Below are positions 32,560 through 45,354 of a stretch of 64,000 bases of DNA, one piece after another. Position numbers and translations under genes: made by a program. Below the pieces are notes generated by a model. It saw only the letters and a program-made list of their open reading frames with translations, did not search any database and was not told the DNA's origin. Numbering within the stretch: the stretch's first letter is position 1; the number at the start of each line of letters is the position of its first letter. Source of the DNA: Tethya wilhelma (lineage: Eukaryota; Porifera; Demospongiae; Tethyida; Tethyidae); the NCBI GenBank assembly GCA_964030475.1, contig CAXIPT010000004.1, forward strand, positions 6,175,738 to 6,239,737, in the 5' to 3' direction.

Positions 32560-33270
32560 AAGTTTGAGTATGATTATATCTGAGGAGTTACATAGTAAAT
32601 TATAACAAAGGATATTTTTATCTCTGTACAGCATTTATAAAAACCATAGCATTGTCTCACTGAATTATACAAATCATGTGCATTATTTGATATACGCTTT
32701 ATACTGTCGCACGTAGCTGAAAACTGAACATTGTAGACGTACATGTCATGTCAGGTAATACCAACAATATAGCTATCAAGTAATTACAACCCAAGCACGT
32801 ACTGGCCCAGTCCATGGGTGAACTGATTTGAATCTTAGAAAGCCCATGTAGACTATATATCATGCTCATGACTTGGCACTCTATCACAAACACTTACACA
32901 TCATGAAATATTAGTTGCATAGATCCTATCTGTCTAAAATTGACTTACTTCTTGCAAGCAGTGCTTCCAACCTCTTCTGTTTATATCCTTCCACGTACTA
33001 ACAGTGTTTTAGCTTGTGAGCTCTGTTTGGGGTGAGTCAACTCATGACTCAGTCAATCCTCCAATTGATGAACATGAATACAATTATTTACGCGCCATAA
33101 AATTTCAATCAACTTAGTGACGTCATTAATTTAATCAGCAATGAATAACATTAAATTCCACTACAGTCTCATCGGTACCAAACTGCTTCATCTAAAGGTT
33201 TGCTCTAAAAAGATCATCATGACAACATACATATCGATCATGACTACATTTGTTTCTTCTCAATCACTGC
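32560..33270. other. Spacer between receptor copy D and the Death/ankyrin gene
   Basis: No exon seen. The 5' flank of copy D and the 3' flank of the Death/ankyrin gene share this region. Confidence 0.5.
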
Positions 33271-33279
33271 TGTGGGAGA

Positions 33280-34154
33280 TCAAATTTTGGCATAAGACTT
33301 GAACCGATCCTCTAGTTCACCGAGTATTTTGCAAACTTTGTCGGCCTTCTGCTTGTTAGGTACCTGAATCAAAATTGTCAATGCATGTATATATTTATAC
33401 AACAATGTCATGTAATATACATAGCTGATGAAATCAGGTAACGATAGAAAACCTAAAATCAATATTGCACACACACTACTTCACTCATAATACCATTTCT
33501 TTCATGTGTTTGGACAGGAATTCTTGTACATCCTCAGGATTGGGAGCCTGTAAGCTTACATCCATTAGTGTGATGTTGTTCTACAAGAAGAAAGTAAACC
33601 TACGTAATGTACAACGTTAACTAACATAATTATGATAATAATCTATAGTCATAAGCTCATACCTTATCCTTGTGATCAACATTTGCACCACGTTCCATCA
33701 GCATTTCCATAATGTCAATGTTTCCACTTTTAGCTGCAAGAAAAATGGCTGTCCATCCATTTTCCTACATGTAGCATCAAATGATAGAAAACCATACAAT
33801 ACTTTGTCTTGAAACAAGTATGTCTCATCATTCTGTTCAGTACTATTATTTTTTTTAGACCTTCTCTCGTAAGTTGGGGGTTGCTTTATAGTCATAGAGC
33901 AGTTCTTCAATTATCCTATCATTTTCATTCCAGGCCGCAAACATCAGTGCTGTGAAACCATCCTGTAATAAAAGGGAGCATAATATTGTCATAATGATAA
34001 ATTATTCAGGTACAATTAACTTTATACTTTGTTTTGAGCATCTACTTTAGCTCCTCGATGAAGCAAAACTTTGACAACTGCTAGATGATCTTTGAGGGTG
34101 GCTAGCATCAAGGATGTTAATTCCATCTATTAAACAGTGTGTGTGTGTGTGTAT

Positions 34155-34213
<59 letters not shown>

Positions 34214-34214
34214 N

Positions 34215-34262
<48 letters not shown>

Positions 34263-37200
34263 TGTGTGTGTGCGTTTGTGTGTGTGTGTGTGTGTATAAG
34301 TACGTATTGTGTAGTGGGTAAAAGTAACCTCATATACCCAGGCTCTCCCCTTTGACCTTTCACTCACTACCATCAGTGTAAGGTCAAAGGAGAGAGCCTG
34401 GGTACGAGGCTAGGTAAAAGAGGAAGAGGCCTAGGTAGAAGCCTATCATCCATATGTACATTTGCATCAGTATACCTCACTAGTGACAGCATCAATGTTG
34501 GCCTTGTGGTCCAACATGACCTCAACAACAGCTTTCCTTCCAGCAGCACTTGCAACCATCAGTGGAGTGGCTCCATCCTAAAAATGCATGCATTGGAGGA
34601 AAGAATGGACATATGTTGACAAGTATTACCATGCATATCATAACAGTTTGAAATGTATCATTATAGCACTTACTATATTTCTTTCTTCTGTTGAAGCATT
34701 GTACTGGAGGAGGCGTTCTGCAATATCTGGATGGCCTTTTCGACAAGCAAACGATAGGGCACTAGAGTGTCCCTAAAAATCAAGCATTTAGAAATAAAAA
34801 CGATTAATTTGTATCAAGAAGAAAGAAATTCATTTTGTACTTACATTATTCTTCATGTTCACATCAGCACCTTTCTCAAGCAAATGCTGTACGAGTTCTG
34901 TGTGTCCATTTTCACTTGCAAATATTAGAGGTGTCACCTTATACTAGATTCAGGAAAGAGAATACCAGTGGTATGAATAAAGCACACACATAAGAAAGGC
35001 ATGTATATAATGCATCAACACCATGCAATGACAACTGTGGCTACTGCTTATAACTTACAATATTTGTTTGGTTGATTTCTGCTTCTTTCTCCAGAAGTAG
35101 CTTAGCAATTTCTAAATGTCCACGATTACTTGCAAACAATAGTGGTGTAATTCCATGCTAAAGGAAACAGTGTGTAGTTAGTCAAAACTACTGACCACAT
35201 TCATTGTACCAATCAGGACATTTAAGTCTATCACTGACAAATGAGACCCTTTACCAACCCCTGTTATGGTAATGGGATATTTTTGCTGGGATTAATTTTA
35301 TGCAGACACGTTTTAAGTCTTACACTTAACGATAAGTGTACAGTGTACTGGTGGTACTCACATCAGAAGTCTTGGCATTCACATTAGCACCTTTTGAGAG
35401 TAGCAGTTCCACAACATCAGTGTGTCCAGCATAACTAGCCAACACCAGTGGAGTAGCATGGTTGTTCTGAGGTCAGTTAGAAAAACAAACCACAACCACT
35501 ATCGGTCAAGCAAACACGTCATGCATGAGTACATGTAGATATACACATAACTAAAAGCAACAACAAACACACACATAATACCTTCTTTTCTGCTTCAAGA
35601 TTGGCATCGCTTTCTAGCAATAGCTCTACTATTGCCTTGTGATTATTCTTGGCTGCCAGATGAAGAGCAGATTCTGAAGTATCCTTGGGTGAAAAAAAAG
35701 GAAAAAAGTAACTAATACCACTGCATGTTCACAAATTCGAATGGATTGTATAATAGTATACTTCTATAGGTTAAAAATACAGTTTGTTCTATACATACCT
35801 CACTGAGTTCTTGGTTTGGATCCACACCACTTTTCAATAGCAATGATGCCAACTCTACCTTCCCCTCAGCACACACACACTCAACAGCATCTAAGTAATG
35901 GCAAACATTATGTACTTTTATTTACTCAAAAATTATAGGGTCTGACCCTATATACATACCTTGTGATCCACGACAATGTTTTCAATCTTTACACTGAGAA
36001 CTTTTGGTTCTGTCAATAAACTCCCCTTCAGCTGACATTGAATTAAAGTAGGCAAAAGATCAATAAGAACAGCCCACATAATTTCAACACACCCTTCTTT
36101 CACTTCGGAGACAAAAATGGCAAACGTAGAAGGGTATGGATGTGAATGAGCTTTGTCTAATTCTCTGCAAAACTTAGTTCTTGCATTCTCCAAGTCTTCA
36201 AGAGTCCAACGGTTAGGGTCCACGTCTACTTTAACGTTAATGTGTTTGTAATCTTCAGGACAGACTCGTTTCTCGGCAAATTCAGACCAACATTTTGCAA
36301 ACGTACTCACTGAGGTGTTAGTTCTAAAAACTTTTAGTTTTCTGGTAAATTCTTTCATTTCTTGCTGTAGTTCTGTGCTTCCAAACTTGCTGATGATATA
36401 CTCTATCAGGTGATAGTCGAAAAATGTCCATAGTTCCATTAGCTCATCAATAATGTCATCCATATCATTCATCAGCTTCAGACGCTTTGCATTACTTTGC
36501 ATAAAACTACTGTACTGTCCTCTAAAAGGTTGTAATAGGCCGAACCTGATGGTTGACACAAAGTTTGAGATGAATTCGGTTGCTTCCTCCTTTGCATTTG
36601 CGTGTAATCTATTCAAGCAAATTGTCGTGTTCACTACTAAATCTCTGAATTGTTCTGTGAAATCCGAAATACTCGACTTTACTTGTTCACTAGTGTTCAA
36701 CTCTGAGTCATCATCTAAATGTGTATGCGGCCGGCATATTGTATGTGTGAGGTATACACTGGTTTTACTGACTGGTAACTTTGGCGTCTATGCCATTGTA
36801 TATGTACCATATAAAGTATTAAACACACATCAAGATAGAGAGTGGGGACATACCTATACAGGCTATACTGATTTAACCGAAAGCTTAGTAAGAACTATAT
36901 AAAATGTCACTATCTCTATTTAGAGCACAGTCACTCACCTACTGAACTTTCACCAAAGGAACTTAATCTCAAATATAAGTTACTGGAGGTTAATGACGCT
37001 TCTCCAAAGCTTTGTTGATCACTTAATACAGATGATGAATCAGATAACAAACGCCTTGAGTGGTCTGTTAAAAGTACAATGTATAAATAAGTTGGTTGGC
37101 TTATGCATGACCACTGATAAAATCTTGAGAGTACCTCAATTATACGTACGGTAGTACGTATAGTAGGAATGGGCCACCACCCCCATTGGCACAATACAAA

Positions 37201-38776
37201 ATGTCTAGGCTTACAAATGTTTAGTAAAGGATAGCTAAGGCTTTAAACCTTGCCAAGAAGCTTTCTCAGAGACTTTTCCCAATGTATGCACTTAGAAAAC
37301 CAAATGAAACTCCCCAGAAACACTCTAAGAAAGCGCTTAGCGCGAAGCCACACAAATGCATTTTTGTTCATTCTTACTTCCTCCCTAACTGACTTACTTG
37401 AACACGATTTCCAAAGAAACAAAGAGCGTTGAGCCAACTTTGACTGTATATAGTAACTTGAATTCATCCGAACTACGAACCTTTACACTTATTTTCTGTC
37501 TAAATATCAAGAAACAAGAGCTAGGCAGCTTTTAAAACTTTGATATAAATTACTGTACTGAAATGTAGCCATCTTCGTGTTGGTAAAGGTCGTCACATTT
37601 AAATAGCCAACTTGACCACGTGGTTTGCATAATTATGTCTAATGCGCATGCGCATCCAATATAAAGCAGGCACTTCTACTTTTTGTAGACTGATCAGTCT
37701 CTTGCAAAATTCACCTTAGTGTTGAAAAAAGTGTATGAACAAGTAGTAAAAATTTTATAAAAATAACAGTGTAGGAATGGGCAGTGCTGTAAAAAGCAAG
37801 GAAACAAGCCAAGACTCTGAATTTCGGCACATGACTACTTCATTTTTTGTGTCAAAGCCTTACAATCTCAAATGTAGGTTGCCTGCATGCATGACTGCAT
37901 ATACTTCATTTAATTTACAATAGGTAGACAAAGGCCCCTGTATACTATGATATGATGAAGACTAAAAATGAAGTAGTCATGTGCCGAAATTCAGAGTCTT
38001 GGCTTGTTTCCTTGCTTTTTACAGCACTGCCCATTCCTACACTGTTATTTTTATAAAATTTTTACTACTTGTAATAATAATTATTAATGTTTACCTGAAG
38101 AGCTGCTGTTTTTAAGGACCTCACAAACTTTTTCAGCATAAGACGTTTTCCCAACTTTCAAAAACACTTTCATTAAGTTGTAATATGTTGCATCAGGACC
38201 ACAAGCTTCTTGCCATTTGCTCAAAGCAGCCCTCCTAACAAGAAGGATAAACATGAAAGTCTTATTATTGCTTAGATGGAACCTACTGAGCTAGTTCAAT
38301 AATTTCTAGCCATACATAGGTTGCTAGTACAATACAAATTTGATATGAATTTACTATCAGCTGGTCATTGTCTAGTAATCATTTTCATGGATCATGGAGC
38401 TGTAAAATAGTGAGGCAGTTTTGTAGTCTGGCGGGTAGTCTAGACTCTAGTCATGCATGACTGATCCATCACATGAGTTTCTAGATAGTAGAACTTACGT
38501 TTGCAATTTCAAGTCTTGAGGATACTTAACTTTAATAGCTGCTATGTCAGCTTTGGTCAGCTCCAACCTCTCTGCTAGACTGCCTTCCCATTCATCAATA
38601 GAGTCGGCTATATCACCAAGATGAGTCTGGACACCTTTATGCTCAAAATCTAACGTTCTTTTGAGGTTTTCTTGCTTCTCTTTCGGTATAGTTGCACGAT
38701 AATGTTCTAACAACAACTTCCATCGTTTACTACTGTGTGATTGTTCAGTAGTGTCCATTGAATCGACTTGAGACAT
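33280..38776 (-). CDS. Death-domain plus ankyrin-repeat protein, about 16 exons
   Basis: Exons on the minus strand, high to low: 38499-38776 and 38095-38234 (a Death domain split over two exons; LGDIADSIDEWEGSLAERL, then ALSKWQEACG and VCEVLKN), 36939-37064 (Ser-rich linker), 35960-36714 (helical domain of about 250 aa, WTFFDYHLIEYIISKFGS), then ankyrin exons 35799-35890 (acceptor uncertain: the obvious one breaks phase, TTGAG at about 35880 keeps it), 35582-35683, 35362-35466, 35059-35157, 34845-34943, 34674-34772, 34476-34577, 34028-34126, 33861-33962, 33663-33764, then 33494-33580 and 33280-33363 (stop TGA). Each ankyrin exon is 99-105 bases in phase 0, so one exon is one repeat. Death domains recruit partners in apoptosis and NF-kB-type signalling; ankyrin repeats bind proteins. 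Cytosolic adaptor is the likely role. Introns hold a GT microsatellite, a small MITE and an R1 element. Confidence 0.8.
34138..34300. repeat. (GT)n microsatellite with one undetermined base
   Basis: Over 150 bases of GT repeats with an N at 34214, in an ankyrin-gene intron. The N probably marks a collapsed or unresolved length. Confidence 0.95.
34329..34412. mobile_element. Small palindromic MITE, CCCAGGCTCTC family
   Basis: Inverted arms CCCAGGCTCTCCCCTTTGACC and GGTCAAAGGAGAGAGCCTGGG, followed by TACGAGGCTAG. Related units lie at 52340-52417, 58005-58080, 58183-58268, 62532-63166 and 63783-63855. Confidence 0.75.
37141..38053 (-). mobile_element. Mobile element R1, copy 2
   Basis: Minus-strand copy inside an intron of the Death/ankyrin gene. 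The tail end TACGTACGGTAGTACGTATA is at 37144, the AAGAAGCTTTCTC block follows, and the hairpin (GTAGGAATGGGCAGTGCTGT to its inverse) is at about 37769-38045. Confidence 0.8.
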
Positions 38777-38779
38777 GAC

Positions 38780-39420
38780 AGCTACAACTTGGATCCCTAG
38801 GCATTCACGTCAATAGTAGAAAACACGCCCACAAATTTGAATCAGTACCTGTTGGCACTAATTAGCCCCACCCACTAAGTTAAGTTGTCAGTAATAATTG
38901 TTGCACAATAATAGTTCAATGTAAAATTAAGAGTATAATATCTTCCATCAGTCTACTGAAGAGTAATTAAAGCTCTCTGTCATTCCCACTACATGGTGGT
39001 GAAGTAAGCAGTGCATGGTTGAGCCTCTGTGCGGACAGACGGGAAAGAGTATGGAGTGGATTTGTATACTCTAGTACTGCATGAATTAGATTTTAATAGG
39101 ACAACATAATAATTATTTTAATTGTCACTGTGTTCCTTTGTGTACACACCAACATGCCACAACATACCCAGCAGGCGTGAAACCAACATGTATCATCCCA
39201 TTAACCACTTAACTGTATCCACAGACCATTATGATAACAACACACAATTAAAGGCCCACAGTACATCATACCTACTATAGGCTAGCTAAAAGACATGTTT
39301 ACGTCTATAATGTCATGGATCATATATCAATCTAACATTGCATTTTATCAGGTAGCGGCTAAGACTTGTATAGCAAAAAGACCATACTTTCCGAGGTAAG
39401 ATGCTGATAGGTTATAGTTT
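38780..39420. other. Spacer upstream of the Death/ankyrin gene
   Basis: No exon recognised. It should contain the promoter of the gene at 33280-38776. Confidence 0.4.
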
Positions 39421-39423
39421 TGA

Positions 39424-40073
39424 CTAATCTTGCATGATCATGACATTGTGAATTCGCTCCTCAATTACAACACAGTTATTTGGTTGCTTTGATAGTAAAA
39501 GCTTAAGTTCGACATCATCAGGTTCAAGATCTGCCATTTCCTGTTGTCACGGCATGCATGCATGGCTCTGCATTCAACAATGTATCTTCCAAAACATACC
39601 ACTATAGCAAAACAGCACACATATAGCTAAGTATGTAGAGTAGAGTACGTGGCTGGCATTAGTAGTTCAAAAAATGAAGAGAGATTGACTTATAGTAAGT
39701 CTATAGCTGTTAAACGAAAGGCTAGATGAACCACAAATATAATATTATGATAATACACTACTTCAGATTTAGTAAAAAGGATGATTGGTGTGAGATGTTT
39801 GAAGGCTTTTCTCTGAGTATAAATATTTTGATTTTGTATTCTGTCAATATGGGACACTCGACCCATTCCTACTACAATAATGTACATGTACTACTGTACG
39901 TATGATATAGCCTTCAATCTAGCTAGCTGCTTTCACCTCCTTTCCCAGAGGGAAGCTAAGAATCCTATATAGATCCTCCTCTGATAGTAGGAGGTGTACT
40001 GACTCTTTTTTTTCCTTCGTCCTCAAGCTCATGATCATGAGTTTGGCTACCATTTCTAGCTGTTTGCGGGATT
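39424..40073 (-). CDS. Two possible terminal exons of an unrecognised gene
   Basis: Exon 39937-40073 (acceptor CTGTGAG, donor GAG/GTGAAA) encodes a charged helical stretch with KQLEMVAKLMIMSLRTKEKK and SEEDLYRILSFPLG. Exon 39424-39540 (acceptor CAACAG, stop TAG) encodes MADLEPDDVELKLLLSKQ. They join in phase 0. No upstream exon was found: the next minus-strand coding region is the subtilisin-like exon, which has its own stop at 40424. I do not recognise a domain. It may be the end of an alternative transcript or a chance pair. Confidence 0.3.
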
Positions 40074-40423
40074 CTCACAGGTATAGTAATGTACTTCTAT
40101 GAATCAGTGATTTGACAGACTGAACAATACATTTCAAGCTAGTGCTCTTCATAATTATATAGGGTACATAATACAACCACAGCTTTAAACCTTTTTTTTG
40201 GTGGGCAGAATGCTACCCTTTTCTCTTAAATTCGTTCTCCTTTTGATCTGAGACTCTTGAACGCGCGCCTGGATTATTTATTCCAACCCTATACTCTAGC
40301 TGCACAAACAAAAAACAAAATCCCAAAACTTGAGAAAACAAATAACAAAAACCAGGAATTTTATATACAACCATTCAAGCTCAGCTACATGACTGTAAAA
40401 CTATCATGATTACTACTCAAGAA

Positions 40424-43400
40424 TTAATTCTCGGCTTGCCGGGCAAACTGTAGTCCGCAATTGTTTAGGAAGTATTCACGTGGACGAAGATGATTAGGAT
40501 TGTCCATTCGTATCATATCTTTCAGCACAGTGTTTCTCAAATAGTTAAAATCACGAAAGTTTCTATTCAAAAGTTCAGATTTTGGTAAATGAGCCAATAA
40601 TTCTTGCTTCTTTTGATCAAATTGTAAGATCAATGCAATTAGACCGGCAATGGCAGGGGCAGCACATGAGGTACCATTGAAATATTTCACTCCACTATCT
40701 GTTCCTATTAGAGGGGCCGGTATCTGTTCGCCTGGGGCATATACGTCAATTGAATTTGAATCAGTGGTGTTCAAACCAGCTACTCTAGCATCAGTATCCA
40801 GAGCACCGACTGATATGACGTTCCCATTACTAGCTGGGAACAAACTCCCAGACTGATTGCCGCCGTCATTCCCTGCAGCAGCGACACAGATCACTCCCTG
40901 TTTGTTTAGGTCAAGGAGGATATGTCTCAGTTCCGCATCTTTTGAAGAATCGTATTTCATTCCAAAGGACATGGAGATAATGTCTACAAAGAGCTTGCCT
41001 TCCTTCGGATTCCCTTTCTCTTCGTTTAAAGCGTACACTTTTTTGAGAGCACATAAAAGAGAATCTGTGTGGTATTCGTTGCCCACATCGTAAATAGACA
41101 GTGTGGCTCCTGGAGCAACCCCACATGGAATATTAATATTCACTGGTATTTCTAGACGAGAAGTTGGGTCATATTGAATTGTAGCATTGAACCCTCTCCC
41201 AGCAGCTACAAAGGCAGCCATTGTACCGTGTGGATCTGTTGACTTGTGCCACTGTGTACCTACAAAGGATTCACCAAGAATTAAATTTTGATCCTTTGAG
41301 CTTTTCTCTTTGAAAGCGGCATGTTTAAGATTGATACCACTGTCGATAATAGCAATGGTGATGCCACTGCCATCAAGTATGGGATGAATATCCTTTAGCT
41401 CCCATCCAGTCACAGCCGAGAAATCTTTCCCTTTTTTTATATTTGTACATGGTTGAAAATTTCTCAGACATTTAGCTGGATTTTCGACACAAACCTGTAG
41501 GTAATTCAATGAAATAAAATAGTAATAATTTACTAAATGCACAACATCATACAAAGCTAGATGTATTATATACCTCTGAAGAGACTGAATGTGGTAGAAG
41601 GCTACTTGGACTTTGAGTAGAATCACTGAGATCAGCACCTGCAAAAACAAATTTAGACGCATCATGTGAAATTGAATGGCATGGTTGATTGCAGAAATCT
41701 CACACACACACGCACACACGCACACACGCACACACACACACACATGCACACACACACACGCACATACATGCACACACATAGCTCATCCACGAAAGCTCAG
41801 TTTAGAATTAATGTTTGACGAGAGACATCCGTGAAAGTTTGATTCTGTTAATTTCCCACTATGACACAATATTATGATAATCACTTCCAAGAAAAAACTT
41901 GATAAGCAAATAGCATGACTACTTCATTTTCATGAGTCAATTGCAAGTTTGATCAAATTCTATCATTCAATGATAATTGTCAGCCATTTGGCTCATGAGT
42001 CAATGCAAGCAATCACTTGATTAATTTAGATAATTTTTAAAAGTAACAAGCATGTTATGTACACAGTAGCGTATGAGAGTTAAGTACAAAAAATGAAGTA
42101 GTCATGTGCCGAAATTCAGAGACTTGCCTTGTTTCATTGCATTTTACCGCACTGCCCATTCCTACACTTCTCATTTTTATAAAATTTTTATTATACTTGT
42201 TCGCATTCACTTTTTTAAACACTAAGGTGCTCAATTGCATGGAAAGAATCATACAGTAGAGACTAGTCAGTCTCTACAAAAGCAGAAGTGTACATTTGAT
42301 ACGCATGCGCATTATATGCATGCAACCACGTGGTGTATTGACAACCTTTACCTATGTCAATAGGCTAAATAAAAAGTACAGTATTTTATATAGAGAGTTT
42401 CAAAGCTGCCTAGATTTAGTTTGCTGCCTTTTCGCCACCAAACGAGTCGAAAAGGACGTACTGTGCATCAAATGAAGTCCCACTATATGGTCAAAGTTGG
42501 CTCAATGCCTTTTGTTTGTCTGGAAATCACGTTCAAGTAAGTTAGTTAGGAAGGAAGGAAGGAAGGAAGGAAGGAGAACAAAATTGCACTCTTGTGGCTT
42601 CTCGCCAGCGCTCTCTCCAGAGTGCTCCAGAAACTTTCTGCCTGTTTTCTTGGTTAATACAGTAAGCAAACTGTCTGGGGGAGGCTATTAAATGCATTTG
42701 AAGGCTTAGCTTTCTTTCCCTGAAAGTTTACAAGCATGAACATTTTGTATTGTGTCAATGGGACAGTCGACCCATTCCTAATATACGTACTACCATACGT
42801 ATGATATATATATATGCAGTTTTATTAAACATTCATGTTGTGTTTGTCCTATTCAATTTTGCAAGCATTGATTATTATAATATGCATAAATTATTTGGCC
42901 CTAAAGAGTTAACAAAAGCTTAATAACGATGCTTACCAGTGTTTTCTTGGGCATTCCAAAAGGCATTGAATTGCTCTAGATCTCCACACTCTGTACTAGG
43001 TGTGTCATCAGAAAATGTACAATGTAGCCACTGCTTTCCTGTTTTACTCTTCTTAATAACAGCAGGATGTGGTTCATCCTCTCCACACTGACATAGCAAG
43101 CTCTCTTCAGGTGGGAAGTAAGTGTAGTGGAGATGTTTGGTAGCTTGAGCCACCACGCCTAGTATGGCTTCCTTTACAAGAGGACAAAGTTCGTGATATA
43201 GATCTGCTTGCATGGGTACAGTTATGATCTCAATGAAGTCGAAGTGATCGATAAGGTTAACAGTTCCTAGGGAATTTGGTATGGAAAATTGGACAATGTT
43301 TGCATAAAGGCACTTTGGCTTAGGATCTCGGCGACTCTTTCGTGTTAGCTTCCATGGCACTGGAATCAAAACTTTAGATGACAGAAGCATTGCAATTGTT

Positions 43401-45108
43401 AAACAGAAAACACCATTGAAGAGACCTTTGGGAAAATGAAGAACGAGAGAAGGGATGGTAGACTTGTAACTAGCAATGAGTGTTTTAACAAGTTTTGATT
43501 CAGCTGGATGTAAAAGACAAGGCATGAAGTATTCAATCTCTTCTTCACCCTCTTTACGATAGTCAGCGATGATATGCAACTTATAGAAAAGGGCAAGCAA
43601 TTTATCTTCTGTAAATATTTCTTCTATGTAGTGAGCACGAAATTTTTTAAGAATACCTTTAGTGACACGACCAAAATTGTAAAAGTGCTTCCAGTCTATG
43701 GTAGTTGATAATTCATCCGATACTCTTTTGCCCTCTTTAAGGTTGAACCAGTGCTCAACTAACTCAGTTAACTTGTCAATTAAGACTTGAATGTGGCAAA
43801 AGATCAAGTCACTAACCTCAGGAATGTCAGGGTAAAATAAGATGATATTAAGCTCATCTAGGTATTTCAGAGCGGCAACCAAGGCTTCTTCACTAATTAA
43901 ATGAATGCTTTTAGCAACTTGTCGGCACTCTTCCATGGTTATAACTTGTTTCTTGCTTGTCTCAGTGATCTCCTGTAATTTCAGTTGCAGCAAAAACCAT
44001 CGAAGAGGAATTGGAGGATTTTCAGAATCTTTTACATTCGGATCTTTAGCTATCTCCTGCTCTTTATCTGGCTCTTCAGGTGGAAAGAAGTCATTGATAC
44101 TTTTCCGCAAACTTGCTGCTAGCTGTATTTGTTTAGCTTCACGTTTAGTTGTATCTACACCAAAGAGTACACGATCACCACAGTGTATAAATTTCAATTT
44201 TTTTTCATCCGATTCAGTGTATGGTGCAAGTAGCTCTGACATTCGTTGTTCCTTATCCTCTCGAGATTCTCCACTCTTCTCTTCCTTATCCTCGTGTGTT
44301 GCGATGAACAGCATGGTTGGGGGATTACCTTCACCTTCACGATACCTCAATGACTGGGCTGATTGTAAAGCACATTGCACATGCTCTTCATTAGTGAGTA
44401 CAGATTGAATTTTTGAAACTAATTTACCATCTTGGTTATAGTATTCAATGCATGGCTTTTGAGAGAGAGATTCAGACAGCTTCTGCACAAGGACATACAA
44501 AGACGTTTGTCGCAAAAACAGTGGCAGAACTACCTGAAATTGAGGTTGGCCTCCACAGTCGGTTACAGATATCCACTTACGATTCAAGTGAGTACCACCA
44601 GTCTCAGATCGATCCATTAGCTCAACTAATTCTTTCTCGATGGGAGACGCTTCCTGTAAGGGGGAATCTTGACTTGAACTGGCGTTGACAATCTTATCTT
44701 TTGCTAGTGATGTCTTATTTAGCTGATCAAATTCTTTTTCCACAGAAGAAGCTTCCCGTTGACTTGAGCTTGCCTTGATATTCTCACCTTCTGATACAGA
44801 CGTCTCTGTAGCTGTTGTATCTAAAGATGTTGATTTCTTAGGCTTAAAATTTTTCGCCATTTCAGCTAGAAATTTTTTTAAGTCAAGCTTATCCCACAAA
44901 GCTGTATCAAGATGGGACTCAATTGGAATAACACACACTGGTCGACAAGAACAAGGTGTGCTTCGACGAATAGTTTGTGGCTCATTATCAAGGAGTAGAT
45001 CCAATGTTGAGGTTTTACCAGAACCAGCTACTCCAGTGAGCAACATCTTCAATATTCGTAACGTGACAGACCCCTCCTTCATCGCTTCATCAAAGAGCCG
45101 AGCATTAT
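40424..45108 (-). CDS. Roc-COR-type P-loop GTPase fused to a subtilisin-like serine protease (partial 5')
   Basis: Exons 42937-45108, 41574-41638 and 40424-41494 join in phase (phase 1, then phase 0). Exon 1 encodes a GTPase: Walker A GVAGSGKTST just after its start, a D-C-G-G-Q switch near 44550, a T-H-E-D base-recognition motif near 44295, then a winged-helix COR-like region and a Cys-containing C-terminal part. Exon 2 is a 21-residue linker. Exon 3 is a peptidase S8 domain with the full triad: Asp in AIIDSG (codon near 41344), His in HGTMAA (41229), Ser in GTSCAAPA (40668), plus the oxyanion Asn in AAAGND. No signal peptide or pro-domain is visible, so the protease is probably cytosolic (inference). 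The first exon begins in phase 1 after TTTTTAG, so earlier exons exist; the exon at 51221-51556 is a phase-compatible candidate. The 1.3 kb intron carries an R1 element. Confidence 0.75.
41700..41780. repeat. Imperfect (CACACG)n microsatellite
   Basis: CA-rich run with CG and TG variants, within the intron between the GTPase exon and the linker exon. Confidence 0.85.
41917..42810 (+). mobile_element. Mobile element R1, copy 3 (left hairpin arm eroded)
   Basis: The right arm GAAGTAGTCATGTGCCGAAA to CTGCCCATTCCTACAC is at 42092-42170. The left arm is reduced to a stub near 41917 (CATGACTACTTCATTTTCAT). The tail carries a GGAA microsatellite (42551-42574) where copy 1 has ACGT repeats, and ends near 42810 in TACGTACTACCATACGTATG. 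Confidence 0.75.
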
Positions 45109-45354
45109 CTAAAAATCAAGAATAATTATAATAATTGATTTACAAAATATATATGTGGCATGTGACATAAATTATACTCGTGCAGTATAGAGCAGCAAGT
45201 TTTTGGCTCCTTTGCATGGTGACTGTATAGTGTCAGAATTAAACTTCAGTAAATGTATTTACTGGCCCAGTCAGTATTCTTACTTTATACAGAGCGTTGA
45301 AGATTCAAATATAGCAGGCTTACATGGAGCTAATTGCAAAAAAAAAAAAAAGGC

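Noticed and set aside
40424..45108. Reading the subtilase as a separate secreted enzyme starting at 41779
   Set aside because: The frame upstream of 41494 is microsatellite and intron sequence, whereas a clean acceptor at 41494 and two in-phase upstream exons link it to the GTPase.
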